Positions 40,099-52,984 are shown, counted from the stretch's first letter. The stretch: 64,000 bases of DNA from Antedon mediterranea (GCF_964355755.1 NC_092675.1:22024912-22088911), one strand, 5' to 3'. The notes: generated by a model not told the origin, from the letters alone. Numbers and translations are program-made.

Positions 40099-41852
40099 AT
40101 GCGGTTGTCTAAACAGGTTTGTTATTCAATATTTTGTCAATATGAATACCCGTCATTATATAATAGTCTACTATTAGGTCTAGAGTAAGCTAGTAGTAGG
40201 CTAGGCCTACCACAACACCCTAACCTAAGACCTACCAATTGATTGTGGCTAGCCTTCTTGTTGGCCTAGCTACCTACTAGTGGTAGGAGTGGAAGTAGGC
40301 CTAGCCTATCTAGGGCCTGGCACCTTCTGGGTAGTGAGAGGGCGGGCTAGAGACAGGCCTTGGGGCTGGAACCAATCAATTGACAAGTAAACATGTACAC
40401 TATTGCCACACAGATATGTTTGCTATTATATTAATTTATGCATGTATTTATTATTATTATTAATATATTAGCTTAGTTAGGGCCCAGGCTAGGCCCTATA
40501 TTATATAATATTAATTGTTTTTATTACATTTAATGATTTATTTTTCATAGATTCTCTTGTCTAAAGCCAAGAAAAAACTTAAATCAGTTGAATATATAGA
40601 TCTGTCAGATTTAGATATTGGTAAGACCGATTATTATTATTGTGAACATTTTTTTATATATAGGCATACGATTTAGGGCGGCACAATAAAAGAAGGTTTT
40701 GCTTAATTATATCATAATCTAGATACATATGTACCTTTAATTTATCGTGTTTTGTTTCCGTTTTTTTAACTATGACCAGAAAAGATGTAGGCCTATCCCT
40801 TCTAAGACTTAAATTTCTTTTAACTTAAATATCTGAACTTCCATACAACTATTGATTTATCTTTTTCATAATGATGTATTTATTGTTGTATGAAAAATAA
40901 ATGTTGTATTCATAAAATCTTCAATTAATCTCTCATGGAGAGTTTCGTGAGTTAAAAGCTTAAGATTCCAATTTATTTGCCACTAAAGATTATTATCTGA
41001 AAAATTCTTACTTATAGCGGTATCTTTTTACAGTTGCAATTGAATGGTTAAGCCTGTGCCCAAAACTACAAAGTTTAAACTTAAGAAATAATTATATAGA
41101 TATTGTTTGTAATCTAACATCTTGTAATCAGCTATGGAACATAGATCTTGCAAACAACAGGGTAAGTTTTTAATACTATAATATTTTTTAATAATAATTT
41201 AAAAATGAAAGAATCAGACTGCACTCCAAAAAAAATATAAATCTTCCCTCACTTTAGTCTCTCCAGCTCTGCAATACATAGTGAATTCTTTAATTGTTTT
41301 ATTTTATTCCACAGATTACAAATTTAGAGGGTCTTTCAAGGTTTGTTGCACTAGGTTGTTTAAATTTATCAAACAATAGCCTGACATGGACTGAACTGAG
41401 GAAAATTCAACATCTACAAATCTTGGATGTTTATTTGCATGGAAACGTAAAGTTGGAAAATGATCCTAACTGTAAGTATAAGTATACAAATTAATGCACA
41501 CAAGGACAACTAAGCAAATAATCTGATTTTTGATTTAGAATACAGCTAAAACCTGCACAAATTTTAAAGCAATCTTATTAATTAACAAATACTTAGATTT
41601 AACCATATACAGTAAGTCTATTGTATTTAAAACTGCACCAGCCCATTATACAGTAGTGAGAAAATGCCTTACTGAAAATGCCTTACTGTACATGCAATCA
41701 AACATATCTGATGAACATGAGCGTTAAATATATGTAAAATGTCATTGTAGACTATCTAATCTATTAATTGTTTTTGTCTGTTTTTGTAGATCGTATTCAT
41801 GTTATAGATGTATTGCCTAACATTTGGACATTGGATGGCAGAATGATCACAT
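40099..41852 (+). CDS. LRR gene exons 1-5: leucine-rich repeats and cap
   Basis: The repeats read L-Q-S-L-N-L-R-N-N, L-W-N-I-D-L-A-N-N-R-I-T, L-G-C-L-N-L-S-N-N-S-L and L-Q-I-L-D-V, spaced about 22 residues. They end in the LRR-cap motif D-V-L-P-N-I-W-T-L-D-G-R-M-I-T. Exon 5 ends in phase 1 at a GTAAGT donor (41853). Confidence 0.85.
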
Positions 41853-44800
41853 GTAAGTATATGTGTACAACACCATCAAGACTATGTATTTATTCTTTTA
41901 AACAAAATTGAGCTAAAAAATACACATAGTGACAAAACAAAATAATATATTTATTTACACTTTCTATGGCACACTTATGATATACATCAAGCAAAAGTGT
42001 TTGTAGTACCCTGGTGTTCTGGTATGTATCAGCCACTATTGTATACAAAAATGAATGACGCCATTTTCAGCTGAAACACTCAAAGGGATCCTTAGGGGGA
42101 AGTGAAAGCTGTTTTCCACAGCACCATTCAAATGTATATGTAATGCATTCTGGTCCTCAAGTTTAACTGGAAACTGAGGAAATTTGGATTAGGCCCTCCA
42201 CGGACCCACGGCAGCCAGTCTACCAGATCAGCACACCGGGAGACGATCCCTTACTCTTTTCGAATAGTGTACCAAGTTCATTAACGTGCACTGTTAAGTA
42301 CACGGGACCAACATCCCATCTGAAGAACGAGGCAATGAGAGTAAAGCATCTTGCCTAAGGATGCAATTAGTATGGTACAGATAACCTCGAACCCATGCGT
42401 ATCACATGCTAGTCTGATATTACCATTACACCATCACTCTCTGGTATACAGCACCCGCCGATATTTCTAGACGGTCTTCTATCCAGAAAGCCACCAGGCC
42501 CAACGTTGCTTAACTTCCTACATTTAATGTCCATCATAGAGTACATCTGTACGTTTGTGGAACATTGATTGTAAACGCAAGAAATTGTTTTTATAATTTG
42601 GCAATGTATTTGTTTTGTATAAATATAGCAACTGAAAGCATGAACATTTTTTTGAAGAGTCTTCACTTTCATCTCATCCAGTTGTGAGTTTCATTTTCAT
42701 AATTTATTGCATCCTTGCCTTTCATCTTGATTTATTTCATTATCATTGTCTTTCATATTGTGCAGAACCTTGTGTGAGTATAGTCGCAAATGGGTTGGTC
42801 ACATTTATGCACCAGCTGAGCTTAAATGTTGTGGTTCTGTTTCTGTTTATAACGCTGTTTCTTTGTCCTATGAATATTGAATACATAAAAGTTAACTTTT
42901 ACTTTTCTTGAAGAAGTGAATATATTATACATTATACAGAATCAATGTATATCCTATTTGTAATGTTTTTTGTTTTGCATTTTCAGCGACATAAGCACAC
43001 AAAGAAATGGTTTGTTCCAACTGCCATGAAAAATATTGACGTTGTAGGCACTTATGGAGAAAGGGTTAGTCATCTTGTTTGAGTCATTTCACATTTTTCT
43101 TTTTGCCACATTGTCTTGACTTCTAGTTCTTAGTTGCCACAAAATGGTATGATCCTATTTAGCATATTAACTCGGAAACACAACTGAATCATTAAACATT
43201 TTTGCTTTTTTGTTAAATGTTTTTTACTTTACTTCTTTTAGACAATGCATCTAATGGTGCGGTTCCCACGAATTGAATGTCTGAACGTTGATACAGATAA
43301 ACGCAGAATTAAGTATTTAGCATGTAACCTGCAACGAGACTTGTTACTTGAAGAAGCTTACAATGTATGGTAAGTATTATTAACAACAATATAGCTTTCA
43401 AAGCATTATGTTTGCAGTATGAAAACTTTTCATAAGTCTCTTTAGGTTTTTTTCTGGATGTCTATTCATACACCACTGAATTTCTTCTAAAACTTTCTAA
43501 AAAGCACATTTTATAATTGTTTTACCAACATTGATAACATTAGGTTTGATCAACCTTTTGAAATATATTTTCCAAGGACAAAATTTCATTACAGAAATAG
43601 GCCCTTGCTTAATTCTAACTAACAACCACATATTAAAAGTTGAATTGAATTGAATATATATTAATTGATCAGAACTTGGCTTATTAAAAACTACTTCAAT
43701 GGAGTTATTAATATCAATATCATCCACATTATATATTCATTTTTAATATTCTTATTTGTAAATTCATTTATCGTTTCTTGTCATTGCTTGATTTTATTTA
43801 TCTCTTGGTTCAAAGGTCAAATGATAATGCTTTACCAACCAATTTTCTTGAGAAGCTTATTTGGTGTAGAGCAAAAGATTGCCAACATTTCAATGTACTG
43901 CTACTTCTCTTGGTAGCTTCTCTTGAATATCCCCTTCCGACAGTACTAATGGAAAGTACTTTACAAGAGGCAAAGTTAGATAAATTAAGGTATGCTACAT
44001 TGATTAAGGTCCTTGACTATAATTTATCAGTGTTTTTTGTTTTTTTTTTGTTTAAGATAATTATAAAGCAGTGTTTAAGTGGAAAACTGACGCATTATTT
44101 ATCAATGCAGTTCTTTCTATTTTAAGGAATGGAATAAGGATTAACCTTGTACATGCTACACATAACCAACATAATATTATGATTATTTTAAGTTGGTTGT
44201 TTCCAAGTCGGTATATCCCAATGATTGTCATTTGCAAATGGAATCACACCTTCATTAAAACTCTGTCGACACTATCAAATTCTATGTGGCTATGAAATGT
44301 GCCCATACGATGACATCATATTACTACCATATTTGGATAGATAGAGCTTTACTGGCAATATGCATATAGGAAAACATGAACTTATGCTATAAAAATGAAC
44401 CCTGAAATTGTTGCCAGCCTTTTATATCATGATACCATATAATGCTTCTCTGTTCTTGAACAAATTTAGTGAAACCTTTTTACATCAACTTCATCATTTA
44501 CATTCAGTAATTAATTAATTGATATTGTTTTCCAAAACTTACAGTCAAATTTCTACTATTCATCTGTTTTTGTTGCCAAAGGACATAAGATGTCGTATAT
44601 GTTGTCTCTTGTTAAGTGCAGTTAAAGTTGATCGTGATGCTAAAAAGGTATTGATATTTTTGTTATTCAATGATTTGTCAAAGTCTAGACATGCTGAGTT
44701 TTGTGCAATATAGCATTGTAGGCAAGTCAAGAGAAAGAGTATTAAATTGGATGTCCAGTTTATCTGGCTCAAATACACTTAAAATAACCCAGTGCATCTG

Positions 44801-47800
44801 GCAGAAGAGTAGGAGGCAACTCCCTTGTTTTTCTGCCCTGTCGAAATGATGACCGAAGAAGATGACCTTTACAGCCAACATGAGGCAATGAGATAAAAAG
44901 ATGTGTCTGTTTAATATAATAGCTTATTTATATTACAGTACATACTTTATTACATGAAATTAATCAGTCTTTCAATGTTGTTGTACATAGGATGATAGCC
45001 TTCATGACAAGTTATATTTGTGCCTGCACTACACTGTCATGGACATTGCAAAGAGAATGCATGCTGTCAATGACAGACCACTCTATAATACTTCAAAACA
45101 GATGTGAGTATGCATACCCTTTTATACATGCGGGAACGCTATTCAATATTAGCTATACCTTTGTTAGGCAATATTTGTAAATAGTACGCTTGTATTTTGA
45201 TGAACTCAGCTTCAAGCTTCCTTAATACAAAAAGCATGGTGGCTCCCAAAGATGATTTCAATAAAACACTTGACAATGATGTGACCTAAGATTGTTTTTT
45301 TTTCTCATTTTATGATTTGTATGCTGTGGGTGTTTTTAATTCTGTAGGTATTGCGAGTATCGAAGCCTTTTAGCAGCAGAAGTAGTACAACTGCTTTGTA
45401 TAGTTCCAGTATTCTTTGAATTCATTCAAAATGACCCAGGTGTAAAGCACCTTGTGTCGGTAGCATCTGCTGATGATGATATGCAATATAAGGTTTCAAT
45501 GCTAATGTCAAAGGTCATTGCCAATGGAGTAGGTTTGATTTTCTTTTTAATATTCTACAAAAATTACTATGAATCTAACAAGTAAATTTATAAATTAGAA
45601 GCACACATTTTTGGTAAACTTCACAAGAGTGAACCATGGGGCTAATTAATGGCAATAAAAGATTAAATCTTCTTGATAAAAACATAATTTAATATTCATC
45701 ATTTTAGGGAAATACAAGCCAAGTAGTAGAAGAAGTAAGTGAACTGCTTTTGTCTGCTCTATATGAGAATACAAAGAATGTTATCAGTCACAAGATTCCA
45801 GCGAGGCATCCTGCTGCCAGATATGTTTTGTCAGTAAGTTACTGTATCATGGCATCTTAACATATATTTGGTATTACACTACTTTATAGGCTGATCCATT
45901 CAGTTGAGTGTTCATGAGGTACCCTTTGACACTTTGATTAACTAAAGTGATTCAAAATTTACAATAGTTAAATATGTACAATTCCGGTCATTTTGATATC
46001 CTATTATCTCCCCTCTTGGGATTCTTTTAGTGGTATGGAAGGCAAAATTCGTCAAAAAATAATTGTTTCAGTATTTTGGAATGCAACATTTTTCTAAAAA
46101 AATTATTGATTCAGTATTATTGAAGGCAAAATTTGTCAAAAAAGTAACACCTTTCAAACAAATATATGGATCTTTCCGGTTATCATACTTAATTCTATCC
46201 ATATTCCATCCACAGCTCTTTCATTATTTTAGTTCTTTGTAAATATCATTGTATTACTAAAGTTTTTTAATTGGTTGTTTACTCAGAAAAGCATTCAACG
46301 TCGTCGTCCTATGTCATCACCAGTGTACACAAGTCATCTACTTGCTGAAGGTGGTAGAGCCCAGTCAGCTAAATCAACACAAGTTATCGGCCTAAGCCCC
46401 AGGAAAGTTGCACCAAGAAAACCACCTGCATTGGGTGAAAAAGTTTTACTAGGCCCGCAAAATATTGGTTTCATCATAGCATTACCAGAGGCAGATATTG
46501 CGTTGATACAAACGGAGAACAGACAAAGTAAGATCAATAAATCTAACCACAATAGGATGTAATTCTTCTAATTTTAAAAAGTTCCAACAATTAATATTGT
46601 TATCTTTGTTTACTTTTTTGAATATGATTATATAAATTTGAAAAAAAAAAGTTATATACTGTAGATTTTGAAGTATGCTCTCCAGAATTTCGTTTTGATT
46701 GAATAAAAAATACTTTGGTTATTCCAGCAAATGGTGGTTCAACTCTTTATAAGTTGGAGAACAATGATGATTTCTACTCCTATGTTGATATGACAATAAT
46801 GTTCTTTGATAAGAAAATTGGTTGTTGGAAACCCAGAGGCACAGTTGGAGATAGGTAAACATCTTGAATTCATTCAAATGGTTTTTGTCTTTATTGTTCA
46901 AAATTGATAACTATAATACTGTTGATATAAAGTTTGCCGTACACCATGTATATTAGGAGGACGATCAAAGCATATTGATCGAAACGTCAAGAAATATATA
47001 ATAATATATAATATACGTGGTGTACCGCAAACTTTATATCAACATTTGATTTCGCCATGCAAACCTTCAAACAATATATAATACTGTTAAATAAAATACT
47101 ACTCCAATACTTACTTCCAACATGATTTGAACAGTAGGAACCAAAACCATTGCCAAATTTAGTGTGAATTGATCTTAACACTGCTGTTTATTTTCAGAGT
47201 TACTATGAAAGGTGCAGGTGATGAGATTATGCCATCAAATCCACCAAGTAGTCCTGAATCTGCCAGAACCCCAAAGGGGTCTCATGTGTGCTTAGTCGTT
47301 AACACAGAGACACAGGTATATTTAAATATTAACTTACATTACAGCATATTTATATACATTTTTATCTCTGTCTATCGGTCAAATGGTATTTTATCTTTTT
47401 CGTCATAGAGCAATAGAGCATGCATTGCACTTCTGTGCCCAGTTTTTTCCAAATGTTAATATGTTATCAAACAATTATCTCTTTTTTTGTCGTATTTTAT
47501 TTTGTTGCTGCCATTTTTCACCAGCAAAACACGACTTCAGACAACTTGACAAGTTCTTCTTGCACAAGTGAAATCTATTCAATGTATGAACCTGAGGAAA
47601 GTAGCAAGCAAGACAACCAGCAAGTTGCACTAAATGAAGAAGCTGATTATGCAAACAGTGCCCTTTATGACTGTGTCACAAATGCAGTTGCAACATTTAA
47701 TAAACCTAATGCTGAGGTAACAATCTGTAGTAACTACTATTACTCTCAATCAAGGGATGGTCACTTGTAATGCTCTATCTATACACTACCAAACCAGTTT

Positions 47801-50800
47801 AACAAAAAAATGTGATGTACCCAAATATGGTGATATGACATCATCATGTCCATATATAGGCACATCAAATGTTGTTGTCACATAAAGTTGTGTAGACAGA
47901 GCTTTAGATGGGAAAACTTTTAGATATTTGTTTAAGTATTTTTATTTATTTATTGTTTTATTCAACTTCTCACTAACTCAGTTAGTGAAGGAACTGGACC
48001 AACAGGTGGTAAACACCTCTAAAACGGCCCAGTCCCAATTTGCACAGTGGCTGTGTGTGACAGTGGCTGTGTTTGTGTGGACTAGTACACCGGGGTAACC
48101 CCCTACTCATCTCGAAAGATGTACTAGGTTCTTTAAAGTGCGCATGAGCTAGATGTGTACACTGGACCTACGGTTTATAGTCTTTATTCAAGAAGACTCG
48201 TTCTACCACCAGAACCATGGAGTGAGCCTCGAACCCTTGCTGATGTTATGGCTACGTGATTACGGTTCCACTGTCTTAACCGCTCGGCCACTCACTCACT
48301 GTTTTAGTGTTTCAGTAGCAATTCAAGTAAACAACCAATGTGCATACCATCCTCTGTTTCATTGATGTCATGATTTTCTCGACCTATCATGACATATTTT
48401 GTCCATTCTTAAAAATCAACACAACATCCCAGAAATATATACAAACTTAACCACTGAATAAATTTCTTTTTTTTTAAATGTACAATATGTTTGTATTGAA
48501 ACCACACACATTGTATTGCTTTTTGTAGAAAGATGATGTGTTTGAAGATACAAAAAGGTAAGAATACTTTTTATGGTACAATGTGGATCCTGTGTAGGTT
48601 GGTGGTGTTATGATATTTTTTTTTGCATTATGATTTCTTGTATGAAAATCTTAAAATATTTTATGTTTGAATAATGAGAAGTACAGTATTCTTCCATGCT
48701 TGTATAAAATCTTACACACTGATTCTTGGTTATAATTATACCCATCAACTAATTGTGTTTTCTCTTCAAGGATGGTGGAATCATACCTGACTATTATAAA
48801 TACTTCTAAGTTCAAAAGTTTCCTAACAAAAATGCTTTTCTACTTTTACTTTAAGAAACCTGTTTTTTTTGGACGAATGTCTGATTTCAGTAGAGTTAAT
48901 TGTATTTGTATTTCATAGTTCTTGCCTTATATTAATTAGAATTTACTGTATCTGATTATTTTGTTCTATTTATTTATTAAATTATTGGCATACATACCAT
49001 TATTTTGTTTACGTAGTTTACAGAATATTGGTTGTCGACAATGCATGTTGTCAAAATGTTTTGATTGTAAACCTGATGTAACAGTTTCTGAATGCAGGAC
49101 TCCTGACAACAGGTAGAAAAGCCATATTTCAGATTAATAGAACTGTTAATATTGAGTAAATTCTATTGGTCGAATAAGCTTTTTGTTCTCTAACCATAAC
49201 ACACACAAATTCAAATAAAAACACAAAACCGTTTGGTTCTGATGAACAAATGAATAAAGCAGTGACAATAACCATTACCACAGTTTTTTTTAATGTATGG
49301 TAGAAAGTTGAAAGCATGGCTCATGCTACAACAATACAGTAATTGCTTTTAAATCGAACTGTCCGGGTGTATAAATAATTAAATGGCTGACAAAAATGTG
49401 TTCAAGAATCAAAATTTAACCAAAACATTTTATTGAAAGATGACTTCAAGACCAATATGACCATAAAGAATGATTGTACTTGTACTGTATAAATGTAGAT
49501 ACAAAATTTTGTTCATCAGTTTGACAATTGTAATACTGTAGTTTTATTTCTTTCATACGGCCTCGTGGAAGAACACATTTTGTTGTGCACGAGCCTCCGT
49601 TTTAAAATAAAGATTTTATTATTATTATCAAGGAAACACTTATTTTTCAGTGAGAAGATGTTTTCAGGAGCTAATGCGCACTTGACTGTTGACCTTCAAC
49701 TTGATGGTGAGCATACTAAAACACAAGTAGAAAGAATTGAAATGTGGAACAGATCTGTTCAAAACTACAAACCAAAGAAACGTGCAAATAGTGCATGTGA
49801 GTAAACCATGGTTAATAGCAGCGTCAAAAAATATTGGAATAAGTAACAGGGTGCTATGAGCTTTTTATATAGTTCTGTATGACAAAACACTGTAATGTCC
49901 ACTGTGAATGAATACAGTGCGAATTGAGTTCCTGTGTTTGAACTTTGTGTCCAGTCCAAAGTAGGCTATTGCAGGTATAAACAAAACCTGAATCTTCTTT
50001 ATTGATATGCAGACATTCTACCATTAGACAACTGGAACTATCATGGCATGGTTCAAATTTGATTTGATAACTCTTAAACAACCTTGGCGTGACACGATAA
50101 TCAAATTCATACTGTATATACTTTTTTTTAGTTGCACGATGTTCATCAATGTCAAAATCTGCTAGCCCTGTGATGATTCAGATGGGGAATAGTTGGCTGG
50201 CTGGAGGTCGTGACCTACATTACATCACTAAAATGACAAATAGAATGAAGCTATCGAGTCATACACCAGGCTGGAAGCAAGGCTTACAAAATCGTCCTTC
50301 GTCTTCAAAATCTCTTGTTTATAGACCGCAAAGGTAGTTGTTATTTTATTCTGGAATAAATTATTACAACCATAATGATTACTGATAGTTTTTTTGTAGC
50401 AAACATAATTGAGCTATTGGTCACTTTGGAGATCCTGCCTTGTGAATTAATATACAATATAAGATGATTTATTTCATCTTTTTATTTTGTACAATTGAGA
50501 ACTATCACTGTTGCGCCATACCACGCTGTGTTGCTATCCTACCAGATTTGAACCAAACCATGAAAGCCCCATGGTCTAATTGTACAGTGTCTGCATATTA
50601 AGCAGAAGATTCTAGGTTTGAATCTCGGCATTTACTTTTCACTAATTTAATTTATCAATTTCTATTATATCACTTAGTCTGAAGATTTCCTGATGCGTGT
50701 CAAATGTGGATACACACTACTGTAGGCCTATATATTATATATGTATAATATTTTATGTATTATATTATATGATATATTACTTGCACTGATGAAGGCTAGT

Positions 50801-52009
50801 ATTGCCCAAAAGCTCTGCTAACTTTTCTGGCTGTTTTACTTTTATCGTTTTGATCGAGCTTTTCGCTTTTTTTTTTGTATCTCCATTGAGATCCAGCCAC
50901 TGATACCCACAGCATTGTCATTTTTTCAGTATTTTGCCGTTGGATTTATATATAATATAATATATTTATTCTCTAGTTTATATTTATTTATTTACAGAGT
51001 ACAAAACAAAGTCAGAAATGTCAGGTCTGCTTGTCCGCGACTGGAACAAGTTTCAAGTAAGATTTATACGAAAATATTAAAGACACAAGACCTACGTTTT
51101 TTCGACCTAATTTAAGCTCACATACTACATTTTATGTTAAAGTAAATACTATATGAACATATTGTGATAATTTTTGTCATCTCTAAACAGTTAAAAATAA
51201 AGCGATTCTAATAATTATAGCGGCTCACTATAAATCCCAACATGCATTGCACGCGGATTGATATTTTCATATTGTGATTTGATACACCCACTTTGATTGA
51301 TCACATGAAAGGTAAACAAATAAAATAACAAAATTATTAAATTAAAATAATAAAATAACCGTAAATTTTCAGCGACAATACCAAGTCTTCCCTAATATGT
51401 ATTTTGCCAAAAAGTGAAAGACAAATTTAGCAACAAGACAACGTCAGGCTAGGCCTACAGCTAGCGTACAATGTTTTTATGTTACCGCTATTTACCAGCT
51501 ATGCCTACAAAACTGAGTCTAGCTAAACTAGCCTAAGAGTGGACATTCTGGACGAGTGGACATTCTACGAGAGCCATATGTATAGTGCATTATTTCTCTC
51601 TTTTTATCATAATTTACCATAAAACGTACATTTAAGACAAGGAATGACCTGGTTTAAGCAGTATATATGCATTATTTTCACAAAACGTCAAAAATTGTAG
51701 GTCTAGTGTCTTTAATTTTCAGAAATATTGGAAATAACTAACGAATGGCATACAAACAATGAATATTTGTATGAGTTTATGAGACATTATCACTTCTGCC
51801 ATGAGTTCTAACTTTACAATCATTAACATACATGATTAAATTCAGTTTACTATCTTATTACAGGGCCATCGCCAGCCTCATCAGTAAAAGATGGAGAAGA
51901 GTCATTGCATTATATGTACCATCAGTTTAATACTCAACGAGCTATAACACCTCCATCATACCAAGGTCAGGCCTGCCCTCCATCTCCCCTTAATATGACA
52001 ATAAAATAA
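40099..52009 (+). CDS. Leucine-rich-repeat protein of unknown function (22 exons placed, one unplaced, about 900 aa)
   Basis: I spliced exons 40099-40116, 40551-40620, 41034-41161, 41315-41471, 41790-41852, then 42987-43064 to 51864-52009 in frame. Between 41852 and 42987 the phase does not fit (1 into 0), so one exon there is missing from my model. The N-terminus (about 20-145) has SDS22-type leucine-rich repeats; a helical middle follows, then a basic linker, a small beta-rich segment and a Ser/Pro-rich tail. There is no signal peptide or membrane segment, so the protein is probably intracellular. LRR proteins of this cap type often serve in cilia or centrosomes, but that is a weak inference. 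I do not recognise an orthologue. Confidence 0.82.
42190..42450 (-). mobile_element. Diverged SINE sharing the central core
   Basis: CACCGGGAGACGATCCCTTA, then TACCAAGTTCATTAACGTGCAC, parallels the core of the SINEs at 11.5 and 48.1 kb (CACCGGGGTAACCCCCTACT, TACTAGGTTCTTTAAAGTGC). The head, ending CCTCGAACCCATG and then GATATTACCATTACACCATC, differs. This suggests a second SINE family with a shared core. It lies in the intron where one LRR-gene exon is unplaced. Confidence 0.5.
42987..45833 (+). CDS. LRR gene middle exons: helical region
   Basis: Exons: 42987-43064, 43242-43369, 43816-43989, 44545-44647, 44991-45103, 45348-45528, 45708-45833. All junctions keep phase. The product is helical and leucine-rich (V-L-L-L-L-L-V-A-S-L; A-A-E-V-V-Q-L-L-C-I-V-P-V-F-F-E-F), resembling stacked helices of an armadillo-like fold rather than membrane spans, because charged residues interrupt each stretch. 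No catalytic motif was recognised. Confidence 0.78.
46287..52009 (+). CDS. LRR gene C-terminal exons: basic linker, beta module, Cys cluster, Ser/Pro tail
   Basis: Exons: 46287-46527, 46728-46854, 47198-47315, 47525-47716, 48529-48557, 49017-49112, 49651-49796, 50132-50333, 50998-51056, 51864-52009. The segment V-L-L-G-P-Q-N-I-G-F-I-I followed by W-K-P-R-G-T-V-G-D-R looks like a small barrel of the SH3/KOW kind. Exon 49017-49112 encodes C-x2-C-x4-C-x2-C, a possible metal site. The tail is basic and Ser/Pro-rich and ends M-T-I-K-stop; an AATAAA overlaps the stop (52000-52005). Confidence 0.78.
46918..47045. mobile_element. Short MITE-like inverted repeat in the LRR gene
   Basis: GTTGATATAAAGTTTGCCGT at the left end is matched by ACGGCAAACTTTATATCAAC-like sequence (one mismatch) at the right, arms of about 35 bases around a short centre with GATCGAAACGTC. 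It sits in the intron between exons 46728-46854 and 47198-47315. Confidence 0.6.
47938..48297 (-). mobile_element. tRNA-derived SINE, copy 2, in an intron of the LRR gene
   Basis: The head and core match the copy at 11381-11685 nearly base for base over the last ~210 bases. The body is longer, with a doubled CAGTGGCTGTG segment. The AAATAAATAAA tail is at the low-coordinate end. Imperfect flanks GTTTAAGTATTT and GTTTTAGTGTTT may be a target duplication (10 of 12 match). Confidence 0.75.
49561..49632 (+). mobile_element. Possible 3' end of a SINE/LINE
   Basis: A small hairpin (CCTCGTGGAAGAACACA ... TTGTGCACGAGCC) is followed by AATAAAGATTTTATTATTATTATC, a tail of ATT units like those ending some retroelements. 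Only this end was recognised. Confidence 0.35.
50566..50631 (+). tRNA. tRNA-like sequence, probably a pseudogene or SINE head
   Basis: CCCATGGTCTAATTGTACAG resembles a D-arm/A box; TCTGC-ATATTAA-GCAGA forms an anticodon stem and 7-base loop (anticodon would read ATT); GGTTTGAATCTC resembles the T-arm/B box. The acceptor stem does not pair convincingly, so a functional tRNA is unlikely. Confidence 0.35.
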
Positions 52010-52251
52010 TAATACAGGACAGAGGAAACCTATAAATATATATCGACTTTTTCTCATTCTCACAGATTTCCTCATCTTTATTGTTTTAAATTAATTAAAT
52101 TTCAGTATGTATTCTGTGCCTGTGGTGTTTATATAATAATAATAATAATAATTTAGGTATTTGTGTAGCATATATATATATATTACATAGCCTATGTAAA
52201 TACGCGAACGTTATTGGTTGAAACTGCATCACATGACTACCACTGCGAGGA

Positions 52252-52377
52252 TCGTAAATCATATATATCCTCGAGAACGATGATATTGACTGAGTATTTT
52301 TCGCGTAATTATCGTGTCCCCTGTCATTAATCATATAAATTCTCGAGTACGATGATATTGACTGTGTAAATTTTGTG
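52252..52377. repeat. Two diverged direct repeats
   Basis: ATCATATATATCCTCGAGAA and ATCATATAAATTCTCGAGTA each lead into CGATGATATTGACTG(A/T)GTA about 74 bases apart. Nothing else was recognised here. Confidence 0.6.
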
Positions 52378-52625
52378 TGGCAACACTCACGTTTGCCAAT
52401 AAATAAACAAAAGTCATCTACTGGGTCTTGAACTCGCGATGAAATTGTCACTCCATCACAAGACAACGCTTCATGCGCTGCATTAAACTATTTAAACTAT
52501 GCATACATAGTGCCCTCATTTATTTTTAGTCCTCCCTAAAGGAGGCCTAGCCTAGCTACCCGACCCAGCAGATATTCTACTTGTTGTTGGCTATGTAATA
52601 TAACAGATATCGCCTTTTATATCGG

Positions 52626-52738
52626 TAAAATATAAGATTAGACATCCCCTCGGGAATGATATTAAGTTCTTGGGAATTATATATTCCCTCGAACATAATA
52701 TCATTCCCTCGGGGATGTCAAATCTTATATTTAACCTC
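52626..52738. repeat. Hairpin-forming inverted repeat
   Basis: AAATATAAGATTAGACATCC at the left is matched by GGATGTCAAATCTTATATTT at the right, with CCCTCGGGAATGATATTA and its inverse inside. Near-complete pairing over about 110 bases. Confidence 0.75.
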
Positions 52739-52984
52739 TAAGCAGTCAATATCTGTATAATATATATATGTACTATAAAGAATTGGGGAAATATTTTTAA
52801 CACTAATGGCCAACCCCTATTCAGTGAGCACGCTATTAAAGGGACACTTTGTTGAATCTTATACTTATATATAATAAAGTTTCAATATGTTAAGGTTCAA
52901 AGCTGTGTACTTCAAAAAACCGTTGAAAGCTAGTGGCTAATTACAGCAGATAAAAGAAAATACTAAATTCACTACAGTAAAGTA

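Noticed and set aside
42072-42105. Candidate exon for the LRR gene gap after TTTTCAG
   Set aside because: Reads S-E-T-L-K-G-I-L-R-G then reaches a stop; the only nearby donor (GTGAAA) is weak and gives the wrong phase.
42678-42771. Candidate exon for the LRR gene gap (acceptor CATCCAG, donor GTGAGT)
   Set aside because: Phase would fit, but the product is a hydrophobic F/Y/C/H-rich string unlike the rest of the protein, so it was not accepted.
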